Assembly (NCBI RefSeq): GCF_041435055.1
Contig: NZ_CP108002.1
Coordinates: forward strand, 2,232,001 to 2,296,000
Direction: 5' to 3'
DNA: 64,000 nt
Origin: Streptomyces sp. NBC_00341
Lineage (GTDB): Bacteria; Actinomycetota; Actinomycetes; Streptomycetales; Streptomycetaceae
Positions 33,721-41,452 of this stretch are shown one piece after another. Under the pieces are notes generated by a model. The model was not told where the DNA came from. It searched no databases and was given only the letters and a program-made list of their open reading frames with translations. Positions within the stretch are counted from its first letter, which is position 1; each line of letters begins with the position of its first letter. The position numbers and the translations under genes are program-made.

Positions 33721-35607
33721 TCAGTGCCGGTGCCGGTGCCGCACCATGCGCAGGTACGCGTAGCTCTCGCCCTCGCGCGGCGCCCGGGTCCAGGAGCGCG
33801 GGGTGAACGTGCTGAGCCTGCCCCGGGTCAGCGCGAAGCGGGGGAGCGCGAGTCCGAGTTCGGTGTGCAGGGCCTCCAGGGCACGCAGTTCGTTGTCCGG
33901 TGCGGGGTCCTCCGGCCGGAACAGGCGCTCGGGGTCCAGTGCCTCGGGTATGGCACCGGAACGCTGGATCTCCGTGCCGCGCACGGTGAACGCGTAGAGC
34001 TCCTGGCCCTGTTCGGCCACCGAAAGGTGGAACGTGAGCCGGCCGCCCGGGGCCGGGTGATCCGGGTCGCGCCACAGCACGGCCGCGCGTCCGGACGCGG
34101 AGGCGGGCGCGGCAGGGGACACGAACCGGTCGTTCAGGAACCGGGGGTGGCCGTCGAAGGCGAAGGACCAGGCGCCCGCGGTGCGGCCGACCGAGGCCAC
34201 GCCCCGGTCCTCCCAGGGCTGCGGGGGTTCCCACCCGTCGTCCTTGGGCATGCGCCAGGGCACCATGCGCTGGTCGACGGGCGCGCTCAGGGTGGCATCC
34301 TCCTCGCCCAGCAGGGCGGGCAGCAGGGTGGGATCGGCCCCCTCGACCCAGACGCAGCGGTATCCGTCGAACGGCGGCCGGCGCGTCTCCGGCCCGGTCA
34401 GCCAGGCGAGGCCCGGCGGATCGAGGTCGGGCACCGGTCCGGGAGCGGGCCCGATCTCCCCGGCCCTCGGTGTCGCGAGGATCTCCCGCCCACGCTCCGG
34501 GGTGACCAGTTGGCCGAGCACCGGATCGGCGAGCAGCCCGACCGGGGCGATCAGCGAGGGGCCCGGGGCCTCCCATCCCGGAAGCGCCTCGCGCAGCACC
34601 CGCCACGCGGCGTCCGTCTCCCCCCAGCGGGCCGAGTCCCGGGCCCGGGAGACGGCGCGGCCCCAGGCGCCGGGGGGCTCGTAGCGATGGGAGCCGTCCC
34701 GCATCGCGCGCAGAGCGGCCTCGGCCGTGTCCCGCGCGACCCCACGGGCGGCCATCATCCCGAGCCAGTGGTCGTCACCGCCCCGCCTCGCGGGCTCCAT
34801 GGCGTGCAGGGGCAGGAGCTCCGGCAGACAGCGCGGGTCTGCCACCAGCAGGCCGTAGTCCCGGTCGCCGCCGGGGGCCGTCAGGTGCCGGAGCTGGTTC
34901 AGCAGGTCGGCGCTGCGTGGCCGTCCGAAGGACAGCGCCTCCTCCAGCAGGGGCAGAGCCTCCTCGTACCGCCCGCGCAGGGCCAGCAGACGGGCCTCCT
35001 CGACGCGCGCGTCGAGGGTGCGCGTCGTCGCGTTCACGAAGTCCGGCATTCCCGCCCGGCGGCCGTGGAAGCCGCGGTACATCGCCTCCATGTAGGCGCG
35101 GAACGACTCGTAACGTTCCGGGAACTCACCGCTCCAGCCCTTGTAGACGTACAGCGCCCACTCGCCGTCCCGGCCCCTGTCGCCCGGGTCGAGCAGGGCG
35201 TACGACGCGTCGGACTCCGTCTCCAGTTGCAGCGCCCGGCGCCACATCCCGGCCAGCAGGACGTCCTCCTCGCGCGGGTCTTCGTCCAGATTCTCCTCGT
35301 ACAACTGGGCCAGGTCGTACGGGTCCTGGAACCAGCCGATGTCCGCGACGCCGCCGAGCCGGTAGACGCCGGCCATCTGGTCCACGTTCCAGCCGTCGCT
35401 CACGGCCAGGAACTCCCGGTAGGAGGGCGGCAGCCGCTTCCCCAGCCGCGCCTCCGCGGCGGCGATCGCGCCCTCGCCCGCCCCGGGCACGCCCAGCCGG
35501 ACCGGGGTCCCAGCACCGTCGTCGTCATCGTCCTCGTCGTCGCGCGGGACCCACTCCTCCTGCCACCGTCCAAGGAAATCGGTCCAGTTGAAAGACGCAT
35601 CGTTCAT
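33721..35607 (-). CDS. large SMI1/KNR4 (SUKH) domain protein
   Basis: 628 aa cytoplasmic protein. After an acidic Asp run near residue 25, residues 38-170 form an SMI1/KNR4 domain (AIAAAEARLGKRLPPSYREFLAVSDGWN ... DGEWALYVYKGWSGEFPERYESFRAYMEAM). The remaining 450 residues have no family that I recognise, with a TPR-like DARVEEARLLALRGRYEEALPLLEEAL near 205. SUKH proteins are often immunity proteins of toxin systems, but no toxin gene is adjacent, and this one is much longer than typical immunity proteins. Start ATG 35607. Confidence 0.78.
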   Translation of the reverse strand: MNDASFNWTDFLGRWQEEWVPRDDEDDDDDGAGTPVRLGVPGAGEGAIAAAEARLGKRLPPSYREFLAVSDGWNVDQMAGVYRLGGVADIGWFQDPYDLAQLYEENLDEDPREEDVLLAGMWRRALQLETESDASYALLDPGDRGRDGEWALYVYKGWSGEFPERYESFRAYMEAMYRGFHGRRAGMPDFVNATTRTLDARVEEARLLALRGRYEEALPLLEEALSFGRPRSADLLNQLRHLTAPGGDRDYGLLVADPRCLPELLPLHAMEPARRGGDDHWLGMMAARGVARDTAEAALRAMRDGSHRYEPPGAWGRAVSRARDSARWGETDAAWRVLREALPGWEAPGPSLIAPVGLLADPVLGQLVTPERGREILATPRAGEIGPAPGPVPDLDPPGLAWLTGPETRRPPFDGYRCVWVEGADPTLLPALLGEEDATLSAPVDQRMVPWRMPKDDGWEPPQPWEDRGVASVGRTAGAWSFAFDGHPRFLNDRFVSPAAPASASGRAAVLWRDPDHPAPGGRLTFHLSVAEQGQELYAFTVRGTEIQRSGAIPEALDPERLFRPEDPAPDNELRALEALHTELGLALPRFALTRGRLSTFTPRSWTRAPREGESYAYLRMVRHRHRH

Positions 35608-35679
35608 GGCCGGATGGTGTCATCCGGCGCTGACAACGCCGCGGGGGCAGGGGCGGGCGGGGTCGTACGCGCCGCGTGG

Positions 35680-36165
35680 TCAGTGCCGCAGGGCCTTGCT
35701 CACCTCGGCCTTGACGTCGCCGTCGAGCTTGCGGTTGCTGCGGGCGGTGGCGTCCTTGGTGGCCTTGGCGGCGACGTCGTCGACCGTCACCACGACCGTG
35801 TCGAGGAGGTTGCCGTTCTGGTCGCGGAAGTTGATCTGTACGCCGTAGGACTGCTTGGAGTCGCCGTTGTTGTGGACGGTGACCTTCGAGGTGGCGTGGC
35901 CGTCCTTGCCGGTGGCCGCCGCACCGGCCTTGACGTCGCCGCTCGCGTTCACGCCGTCCTTGAAGCTGTTCAGCTCGTCCTGGGCGGCGGCCGTCGCGGA
36001 GGCGACCGCGTCGGCGCCCTTGGACGCCAGCGAGGAGGCTGCCGACGCGGCCTTGGACGCCGTGCTGGACGCGCTGTCCCCGTCGTCCGAGCACGCCGTC
36101 GCCCCCGCCGCCACGACCACCGCCACCAGCACGGCACCCGCACCCCGTACGCCTCGCCTCGTCAT
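35680..36165 (-). CDS. FxLYD-domain lipoprotein
   Basis: 161 aa secreted protein. Signal peptide ending in GATAC predicts lipidation at Cys25, though the lipobox is not classical. A Ser/Ala helix follows (STASKAASAASSLASKGADA), then an FxLYD-like beta domain (SKVTVHNNGDSKQSYGVQINFRDQNG ... VDDVAAKATKDATARS). Function unknown; such domains are common on actinobacterial surfaces. GGGAGG precedes ATG 36165. Divergent from the MmpS-like gene. Confidence 0.78.
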   Translation of the reverse strand: MTRRGVRGAGAVLVAVVVAAGATACSDDGDSASSTASKAASAASSLASKGADAVASATAAAQDELNSFKDGVNASGDVKAGAAATGKDGHATSKVTVHNNGDSKQSYGVQINFRDQNGNLLDTVVVTVDDVAAKATKDATARSNRKLDGDVKAEVSKALRH

Positions 36166-36294
36166 CGCGCCTCCCAGCACTCGTCGACCGCCCCAAGTCA
36201 AGGCGGCGGCAGGTCGTGCCGCACGCTCTGTGGGCCGGACGGGTGAGGGTGCGGCGGGGTCGCGGGGCGGGGCCGGAGCGTGGAGGGTAGGGGC

Positions 36295-36735
36295 ATGAGC
36301 GAGCAGGTGACCGATGACGGGCCGGACGGGCCGCAGACCCCTCGGCGGCGGCTCTGGCCGTGGGTGCTGCTGATGGTCGTCGTGCTCCTGGCGCTGGCCG
36401 CGGGCGCGGTCTCCGCGGTGCTGGCCCACGGGCTGTCGGAACAGAGCTCGGAGCGGTTGCGGATCAGGTACGAGGTCACCGGCACCGCCAAGGACGTGAC
36501 GCTCACCTACAGCACCTGGCAGGGCGAGGCCCTGTCCACCGGGCGGCTGACCCTGCGGACGCTGCCGTGGGCCGGGGAGCTGGAGACCAGGGGGTTCATG
36601 AACAGCGGCTCGTTCGTCGTCAGCCTCGGGAGGTCCGGCGGCGACGTCGCCTGCTCCGTGAAGGTCGACGACATCACCCGGCGGACCGACCGGGCCTCCG
36701 GCGCCTTCGCCACCGCCACCTGCGACGGGTACTGA
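36295..36735 (+). CDS. MmpS-like membrane-anchored protein
   Basis: 146 aa. One membrane anchor (LWPWVLLMVVVLLALAAGAVSAVLA) near residues 22-46 and an extracytoplasmic beta domain (IRYEVTGTAKDVTLTYSTWQGEALSTG ... GDVACSVKVDDI) as in mycobacterial MmpS accessory proteins of MmpL transporters. No MmpL gene is adjacent; an MMPL gene lies 7 kb away at 43.5 kb. GGAGGG precedes ATG 36295. Confidence 0.78.
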   Translation: MSEQVTDDGPDGPQTPRRRLWPWVLLMVVVLLALAAGAVSAVLAHGLSEQSSERLRIRYEVTGTAKDVTLTYSTWQGEALSTGRLTLRTLPWAGELETRGFMNSGSFVVSLGRSGGDVACSVKVDDITRRTDRASGAFATATCDGY

Positions 36736-36741
36736 GACGAG

Positions 36742-36774
36742 GCTGCGCCCCCGGATTCTCCCCGGGGGCGCAGC
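36742..36774. terminator. bidirectional terminator
   Basis: GCTGCGCCCCCGG (36742-36754) and CCGGGGGCGCAGC (36762-36774) form a perfect 13-bp stem with a 7-base loop between convergent genes. Confidence 0.85.
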
Positions 36775-36796
36775 GGGCGGGGCAGGTGGCCCCCGG

Positions 36797-37066
36797 TCAG
36801 CGTCCGTAGCGGATGAGCGCGCGGACCATGCGGCAGGTGGTGTCGGACGGCGGGTGGATGCCGAGGAGCTCGGCGGTCGTGCGTATCCGGGCGTTGCCGG
36901 CGCTCGACGGCTGGTGAACTCCGCTGTCGAGCAAGGCGATCGCCAGGCGCATCGCCTTCAGCCGCCGGTTGTGGCTGACGTACCACTCACGGGGACGGCC
37001 GGCGGGCAGGCGCTTCTTCTGCAGGGGCTTGTGGAGCGGCTCGGTCGTGACTGCGGCAACGGCCAT
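36797..37066 (-). CDS. small basic hypothetical protein
   Basis: 89 aa, function unknown. Basic, with helices REWYVSHNRRLKAMRLAIALLDSG and RIRTTAELLG, a Cys near the end and the C-terminus MVRALIRYGR. The overall look is of a small DNA- or protein-binding factor, but no HTH is certain. ATG 37066 follows GGAGG by 7 bases; a TTG two codons earlier is the only alternative. Confidence 0.65.
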   Translation of the reverse strand: MAVAAVTTEPLHKPLQKKRLPAGRPREWYVSHNRRLKAMRLAIALLDSGVHQPSSAGNARIRTTAELLGIHPPSDTTCRMVRALIRYGR

Positions 37067-37185
37067 TGGCAACCTCCTGGCACGGTGGTGGAACCCTCAC
37101 GAACTCCCTCCATTTTACTGCCCGGCACTGACAATCGCCCCTGGCCAGAGGGGTTTTCGCGGGTCCCTCCCGTACCGTTGGCCCC

Positions 37186-37545
37186 ATGGAGATCTGGATC
37201 AATCCCGCCTGTTCCAAATGCCGCAGCGCGGTACGGCTGCTCGACGCGGAGGGCGCCGACTACACGGTCCGCCGCTACCTGGAGGACGTGCCGTCGCCGG
37301 ACGAGATCCGGGCCGTCCTGGACCGGCTCGGGCTGGAGCCGTGGGACATCACGCGGACGCAGGAGGCGGACGCGAAGGAGCTGGGGCTCAAGGAGTGGCC
37401 GCGCGACGCGGACGCGCGGGAGCGGTGGATCACGGCGCTCGCCGAGCACCCGAAGCTGATTCAGCGGCCCATCATCACGGCCGAGGACGGCACCGCCGTG
37501 GTCGCGCGCACGGACGAGGCGGTACGGGACGCGATGGGGCGCTGA
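37186..37545 (+). CDS. ArsC/Spx-family reductase-like protein
   Basis: 119 aa, thioredoxin fold of the ArsC/YffB family. Starts MEIWINPACSKCRSA with Cys9 as the expected catalytic cysteine and Cys12 after it, and has the conserved HPKLIQRPIITAEDG (anion-binding Arg). With no ars genes nearby it may act in thiol redox control rather than arsenate detoxification. TACCGT ends 7 bases before the ATG, the pattern of a leaderless message. Confidence 0.85.
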   Translation: MEIWINPACSKCRSAVRLLDAEGADYTVRRYLEDVPSPDEIRAVLDRLGLEPWDITRTQEADAKELGLKEWPRDADARERWITALAEHPKLIQRPIITAEDGTAVVARTDEAVRDAMGR

Positions 37546-37553
37546 GGCGGCGG

Positions 37554-37583
37554 GGTCCGGGCGCCGGGAGAGGCGCCCGGACC
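37554..37583. terminator. bidirectional terminator
   Basis: GGTCCGGGCGCC (37554-37565) and GGCGCCCGGACC (37572-37583), perfect 12-bp stem, loop GGGAGA, between convergent genes. Confidence 0.85.
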
Positions 37584-37592
37584 GCTCCGCCG

Positions 37593-38507
37593 CTACTCCC
37601 CAGCCCCCGCCTGCGCCTCGGCCTCCGCGAGCAGTTCCGTCAGCCGGAGCCCGAACCGTACGTCGCAGGGGTGCGCCACCCCCGTACGCACCGATTCGAG
37701 CAGCGCGTCCACCGCCGCCCGGAAGGCACCCACCGCACCGTCCCACCGGGGCAGCCCGACCGTGCCGTGCTCGCCCCTGAGCTGCACCTCGACCCCGGTC
37801 GCCGCCTGCGGGGCGGCCAGGGTGAGCGTCACCGTGCTGGAGGCACCGGAGGCGTGGCGGAGGATGAGGTGGTGGGTGTCCGCGGGGCCGCGGGCGGCGG
37901 TCAGCCGGGTCACGTCGCCCAGCACCGGGATGAGGACGGAGAGCGCGTGCGGGCCGACGTCCCAGAGGCCGCCCTTCTCGTGGCGCCACGGGGACGCGGC
38001 GTACTCGCTGTCCACGCCGGGTGCCCACAGGGCGCCGATCCAGTGGGCGTGCGCGGTGAACCAGCCGCCCGCCGCGTGCTGTTCCGCGATCCAGGCCGAG
38101 GTCTCCGGGGCGAACCTGAGCGTGCAGAAGACGATGGAGGCGACCCGGGCCCGCTCCGCCGCCTCCGCCACCTCGCGGGCTGCCGCGACGCTCGTGGCCA
38201 CCGGCTTGTCCATCAGCAGGTGGCAGCCGGCCGCCGCGGCGCGGGCGGCCAGCGGCGCCTGGACGTCCGGCGGCAGGGCGAACGCGACGGCGTCGCTCGC
38301 GGCGAACAGCTCGTCGAGCCCCGCGTCACCGGTGTACGCCGGGGCGCCGTGGGCCTCGGCCAGTTCCCGCGCGGCCTCGGCCCGGCGGCCCCACACCCCG
38401 CTCAGCACGGCGCCGGGGTGCGCGGCGAGGGCGGGGGCCTGGGTGTTGCGGGCCCAGGGACCGGTACCGACCAGGCCGATACGCAGGGGTTTCACGGATG
38501 TCGTCAT
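37593..38507 (-). CDS. Gfo/Idh/MocA-family oxidoreductase
   Basis: 304 aa. N-terminal NAD(P)-binding fold RIGLVGTGPWARNTQAPALA, the family's Lys motif CHLLMDKPVATSVAAAREV (catalytic Lys in EKP-type position), then the mixed beta-sheet domain with GGLWDVGPHALSVLIPVLG, where the His is in the usual catalytic position. Likely oxidises or epimerises a sugar or cyclitol; substrate unknown. ATG 38507. Divergent from the TROVE/vWA-like gene. Confidence 0.88.
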   Translation of the reverse strand: MTTSVKPLRIGLVGTGPWARNTQAPALAAHPGAVLSGVWGRRAEAARELAEAHGAPAYTGDAGLDELFAASDAVAFALPPDVQAPLAARAAAAGCHLLMDKPVATSVAAAREVAEAAERARVASIVFCTLRFAPETSAWIAEQHAAGGWFTAHAHWIGALWAPGVDSEYAASPWRHEKGGLWDVGPHALSVLIPVLGDVTRLTAARGPADTHHLILRHASGASSTVTLTLAAPQAATGVEVQLRGEHGTVGLPRWDGAVGAFRAAVDALLESVRTGVAHPCDVRFGLRLTELLAEAEAQAGAGE

Positions 38508-38549
38508 GGCACAAGTGTGCCCGGTACGGACGGCGCCTCGAAGGAATCC

Positions 38550-38587
38550 GGTGGCGGGGCGTGCGGAATCGGGTGGCGGGGCGTGCG
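38550..38587. repeat. 16-bp direct repeat upstream of the TROVE/vWA-like gene
   Basis: GGTGGCGGGGCGTGCG occurs at 38550-38565 and 38572-38587, 22 bases apart (two helical turns), in the divergent gap. An A/T-rich AAATATTT palindrome follows at 38657-38664. Confidence 0.6.
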
Positions 38588-38739
38588 AACGGGCGGTTAC
38601 GGTGACCGGGCCGGCCGCGGGACTCCGGTGCGACTTCCGGGACTTGCCTGTAAAGCAAATATTTCGCTGTTCGCGCCCCCATTCCCCGGCCGGCTTCCGC
38701 TTGCGCGTACCGTCTCGCGGGCACCACGGGGGATGCATC

Positions 38740-40221
38740 ATGACGACCGAGACCCTTGCCGACCTGGTCGCCGCCGAGGATGTGCTCCTCTTCGTCAACG
38801 CGGCCGTCACCGCGACCGGGCAGCGCGAGTTCCACTCGGGGGCGTACCAGCAGCGGCTCTCCCTCGACTTCCTGCACGAGTACGTCCGGGTCAACTACCG
38901 CCGCGTGTACGCCGCCTCGCTCGCCCTCGACATCAACGACCACAACGCGGCGCGCATCGTGCGGGGGCTGCTGGAGTGCGCCGGTGAGGCCACAGCCGAG
39001 GAGAAGCGGACCGAAGGCCTGCTGATCGCCGCCCGGCTGGCGAAGCTGCCTCCGCAGCGGGTGTACCGGCTGTTCCGGGAGCTGCGCGCGGCCCGGGTCA
39101 ACAACCGGCGTACCCGCGCGATCATGCGCGACTGGGTGGCCGCGCGGCCCGATCCGGCGCACGACGCGGTGAAGTACCGCGCGGGGCTGAAGAACGCCGC
39201 CCGCCACGCGCACCTCCCCCTCCGTGAACACGATCACGACCGCGGAAGCAGCTGTGAGCTGGGGGACTTCCTCTTCCGGCCCGGCAGGCTGCCCCGCTAT
39301 CGCAACCAGTTGCTCGATGCCTGGCGCCGTGCCCATTACGAGCAGGGCGCTGTCGGGGAACTCCCCTTCACCGTCGCCGAGGGCTTCGCGGCCCGGCACG
39401 GCATGAAGCGCGAGGCGTTCCTGGAGCGGATGGTGCCCCGGATGACCCGGCTGGAGCGGCTTCGCACCCAGGGACAGCGCGCTACGGCCGACGCGCGGGA
39501 GTTGCCGGCGGGCGTCGATCTGACGGTGATGCCGCTGACCCGGCTCGCCCTGTACGTCCTGTCGTTCCGCCCTGAGCTGCGCGGGCGCCATCGCGAGGAG
39601 CTGACCTCGGCCCTGCGTGCCGCGGCCCGTCGAGCGGCGGGTCCGCATGCCGGGAGCTGGGGGCGGGTCGCCGCCGTGCTGGACGACAGCTACTCGTCGT
39701 CCGGTTCGGGCGAGAAGCGGCGCCGGCCGCTCGCCGTGGCGCTGGCCTGCACCTTTCTGTTGGAGGAGCTGGCTGCGCCGGGGGCGTACACCCCGCTGTG
39801 GACCACCGGCGCGACCGATCCGCTGCTGGTCGTGCCCCGGGGCCCGACGCCGCTCGGCAGCCGGGTCCTGGACGCCCTGGAGTACGGCCCCGACCGGCTG
39901 GTCATCGTCTCGGACGGCTGGGACAACGCGCCTGCCGGACTCGCGGGCGAGGTGCTGCGGGTGTGGCGGACCAGGATCGACCCGGACCGGCGCACCTCGG
40001 TGGTTCATGTCAACCCTGTATACGACGCGGCCGGTTTCGAGGTCCGGCGGCTCGCCCCGAGTGTGCCGACGGCCGGTATCCGGGACGCGGAGGACCTGCC
40101 CGCCCTGGTGGAGATCGCACAGTTCTCGGAGGGCCGGACCGGGCCCGCCGCACTGCACGCGTACCTGGACCGGCAGGTGGCCCGGTTCGTCACGGCCGGC
40201 CAGGAAGGGGACCCGCTGTGA
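38740..40221 (+). CDS. TROVE/vWA-like (Ro60-like) protein
   Basis: 493 aa. Residues 1-280 are predicted all-helical and rich in Arg, with HEAT-like spacing (LADLVAAEDVLLFVNAAV ... RIVRGLLECAGEA ... RVYRLFRELRAARVNNRRTRAIMRDWV), as in the RNA-binding TROVE ring of Ro60/Rsr. Residues 305-480 look like a von Willebrand A domain with the MIDAS signature DxSxS at Asp315-Ser317-Ser319 (LDDSYSSSGS) and the later acidic site IVSDGWDN (Asp392). Bacterial Ro homologues bind Y RNAs and help RNA repair or decay. The family call is by pattern only. ATG 38740 follows GGGGGA; the stop overlaps the next gene by 4 bases. Confidence 0.6.
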   Translation: MTTETLADLVAAEDVLLFVNAAVTATGQREFHSGAYQQRLSLDFLHEYVRVNYRRVYAASLALDINDHNAARIVRGLLECAGEATAEEKRTEGLLIAARLAKLPPQRVYRLFRELRAARVNNRRTRAIMRDWVAARPDPAHDAVKYRAGLKNAARHAHLPLREHDHDRGSSCELGDFLFRPGRLPRYRNQLLDAWRRAHYEQGAVGELPFTVAEGFAARHGMKREAFLERMVPRMTRLERLRTQGQRATADARELPAGVDLTVMPLTRLALYVLSFRPELRGRHREELTSALRAAARRAAGPHAGSWGRVAAVLDDSYSSSGSGEKRRRPLAVALACTFLLEELAAPGAYTPLWTTGATDPLLVVPRGPTPLGSRVLDALEYGPDRLVIVSDGWDNAPAGLAGEVLRVWRTRIDPDRRTSVVHVNPVYDAAGFEVRRLAPSVPTAGIRDAEDLPALVEIAQFSEGRTGPAALHAYLDRQVARFVTAGQEGDPL

Positions 40222-41363
40222 ACAGGCTCGAACTGACCGGGCTCACCGCCCGCCCCTCGCAGGTCTGGGGCGGCATCCGGCTGGTGCCGCTGGTACGCGG
40301 GACCCCGGTCGAGGGGCTCCGGCTGCACCGCGAGGTGTACGCGGGGAGCGAGGGCGGTGTCGTGGAGGTGGGGCCACGCACGCACTACACCGCGTACATC
40401 CCGCACGGCTTCGTGGCCGACTGGTCGGGCGAGGGGGCCGGGACCGCCGCGTACGGCACGCAGCTGGCCGCCGGTGGCGGAGCGGGGAGCACACCGCCCA
40501 GCACCCTGCGGCTGCCCCGGCACCGCCACCACCGGATGGCCAAGCGGCAGCCCGGCGACCGGCTGCGCTTCCTGCCGCTGCATCTCGCGCTGGAGGGCTA
40601 CCTCTCGCTGCACTTCGGCGGGCCGTCCACCGCCTGGGAGGAGTGGTCGCGGCAGGCGCTGCGCGACGGCCTCTCGCCGCGTGCGGAGGACGCGTACCTG
40701 GGGTGGTCGGTGCGCGGGCTCGGCGACGCGCTGCGGGTGTTCGAGATCCACCCCGGCCAGTGCGGGGTGATGGTGTACGCGGCCGACGCGCTCGCCGCCG
40801 CGTTCGTCGTGCCGCACCCCGAGGACTACCGCCTGCTGCACGCGTCGCTCGTCCAGGACCTGTACGGGGAACTGGTCCACCAGTACGCGATGTACGGCGC
40901 CCCGGTGGCCGCCTTCGGGGCGCGGATCGCGGACGGGCCGGGCCTCGACACGCTCGCCGGGCTGCGGGCGGCCGCGCGGGAGCAGGAGCGGGAGTGGAGC
41001 GAGGCGCACGACACGCTGTTCGCCCGGGAGCTGCTGGACACCTCGTACAGCTTCGACCGGGTCTACCGGATGGGCTCGTTCACGCTGTGGCGGTTCCTGC
41101 CGCCGTTCCTGCGCAACGGGGCCGGGCAGCACATCGGGGAGACGGTCACCGACCACAAGGGGCGGGTCGCCTACCTCAAGACGTTCCGGCTGTCGGAGGC
41201 GCAGATCCGGCGCGGTCATCTGCTGCGGGCGCTCGACGCCGCCGACTGGCAGCTCGCGCGTGCCGCCGTGGCGCTGGGCGCCACCGAGGAGGAACTGGTG
41301 CGGCGGATCAGGGCCGCAGGCTTCGGGACGCTGCTGCGGGCCCGCGGCGGAGGCCCTAGGTAA
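40218..41363 (+). CDS. ARPP-2-like domain protein
   Basis: 381 aa. It begins LELTGLTARPSQVWGGIRLVPLVRGTPVEGLRLHREVY, the pattern I associate with ARPP domains, which were described from conserved neighbourhoods in RNA repair and nucleotide-stress systems. Conserved-looking blocks include THYTAYIPHGFVADWSGEGA, LPLHLALEGYLSLHFGG and RVYRMGSFTLWRFLPPFLRNGAGQH. No catalytic function is assigned. GTG 40218 overlaps the upstream TGA (GTGA), so it is translationally coupled to the TROVE/vWA-like gene. Its TAA stop lies inside the GlnR box of glnII. Confidence 0.6.
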   Translation: MNRLELTGLTARPSQVWGGIRLVPLVRGTPVEGLRLHREVYAGSEGGVVEVGPRTHYTAYIPHGFVADWSGEGAGTAAYGTQLAAGGGAGSTPPSTLRLPRHRHHRMAKRQPGDRLRFLPLHLALEGYLSLHFGGPSTAWEEWSRQALRDGLSPRAEDAYLGWSVRGLGDALRVFEIHPGQCGVMVYAADALAAAFVVPHPEDYRLLHASLVQDLYGELVHQYAMYGAPVAAFGARIADGPGLDTLAGLRAAAREQEREWSEAHDTLFARELLDTSYSFDRVYRMGSFTLWRFLPPFLRNGAGQHIGETVTDHKGRVAYLKTFRLSEAQIRRGHLLRALDAADWQLARAAVALGATEEELVRRIRAAGFGTLLRARGGGPR

Positions 41364-41397
41364 CACGGGGTTCACACGAGAGCAACGGACGGGAAAT
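41360..41397 (+). promoter_or_regulatory. GlnR box upstream of glnII
   Basis: GTAAC-n6-TTCAC-n6-GCAAC-n6-GAAAT, four half-sites exactly 11 bases apart; the second is the weakest match to the GlnR consensus. The first half-site contains the TAA stop of the preceding gene. Confidence 0.7.
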
Positions 41398-41452
41398 CGC
41401 GTCTTGCGAAGCTGCGCTGCATAGACCGCAGCACCCCTAAAGGATGGCTTCC

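Noticed and set aside
38508..38739. Y RNA gene next to the Ro-like gene
   Set aside because: No tRNA-like T-arm, conserved Y stem or terminator could be recognised by eye; left as something to test, not as a feature.
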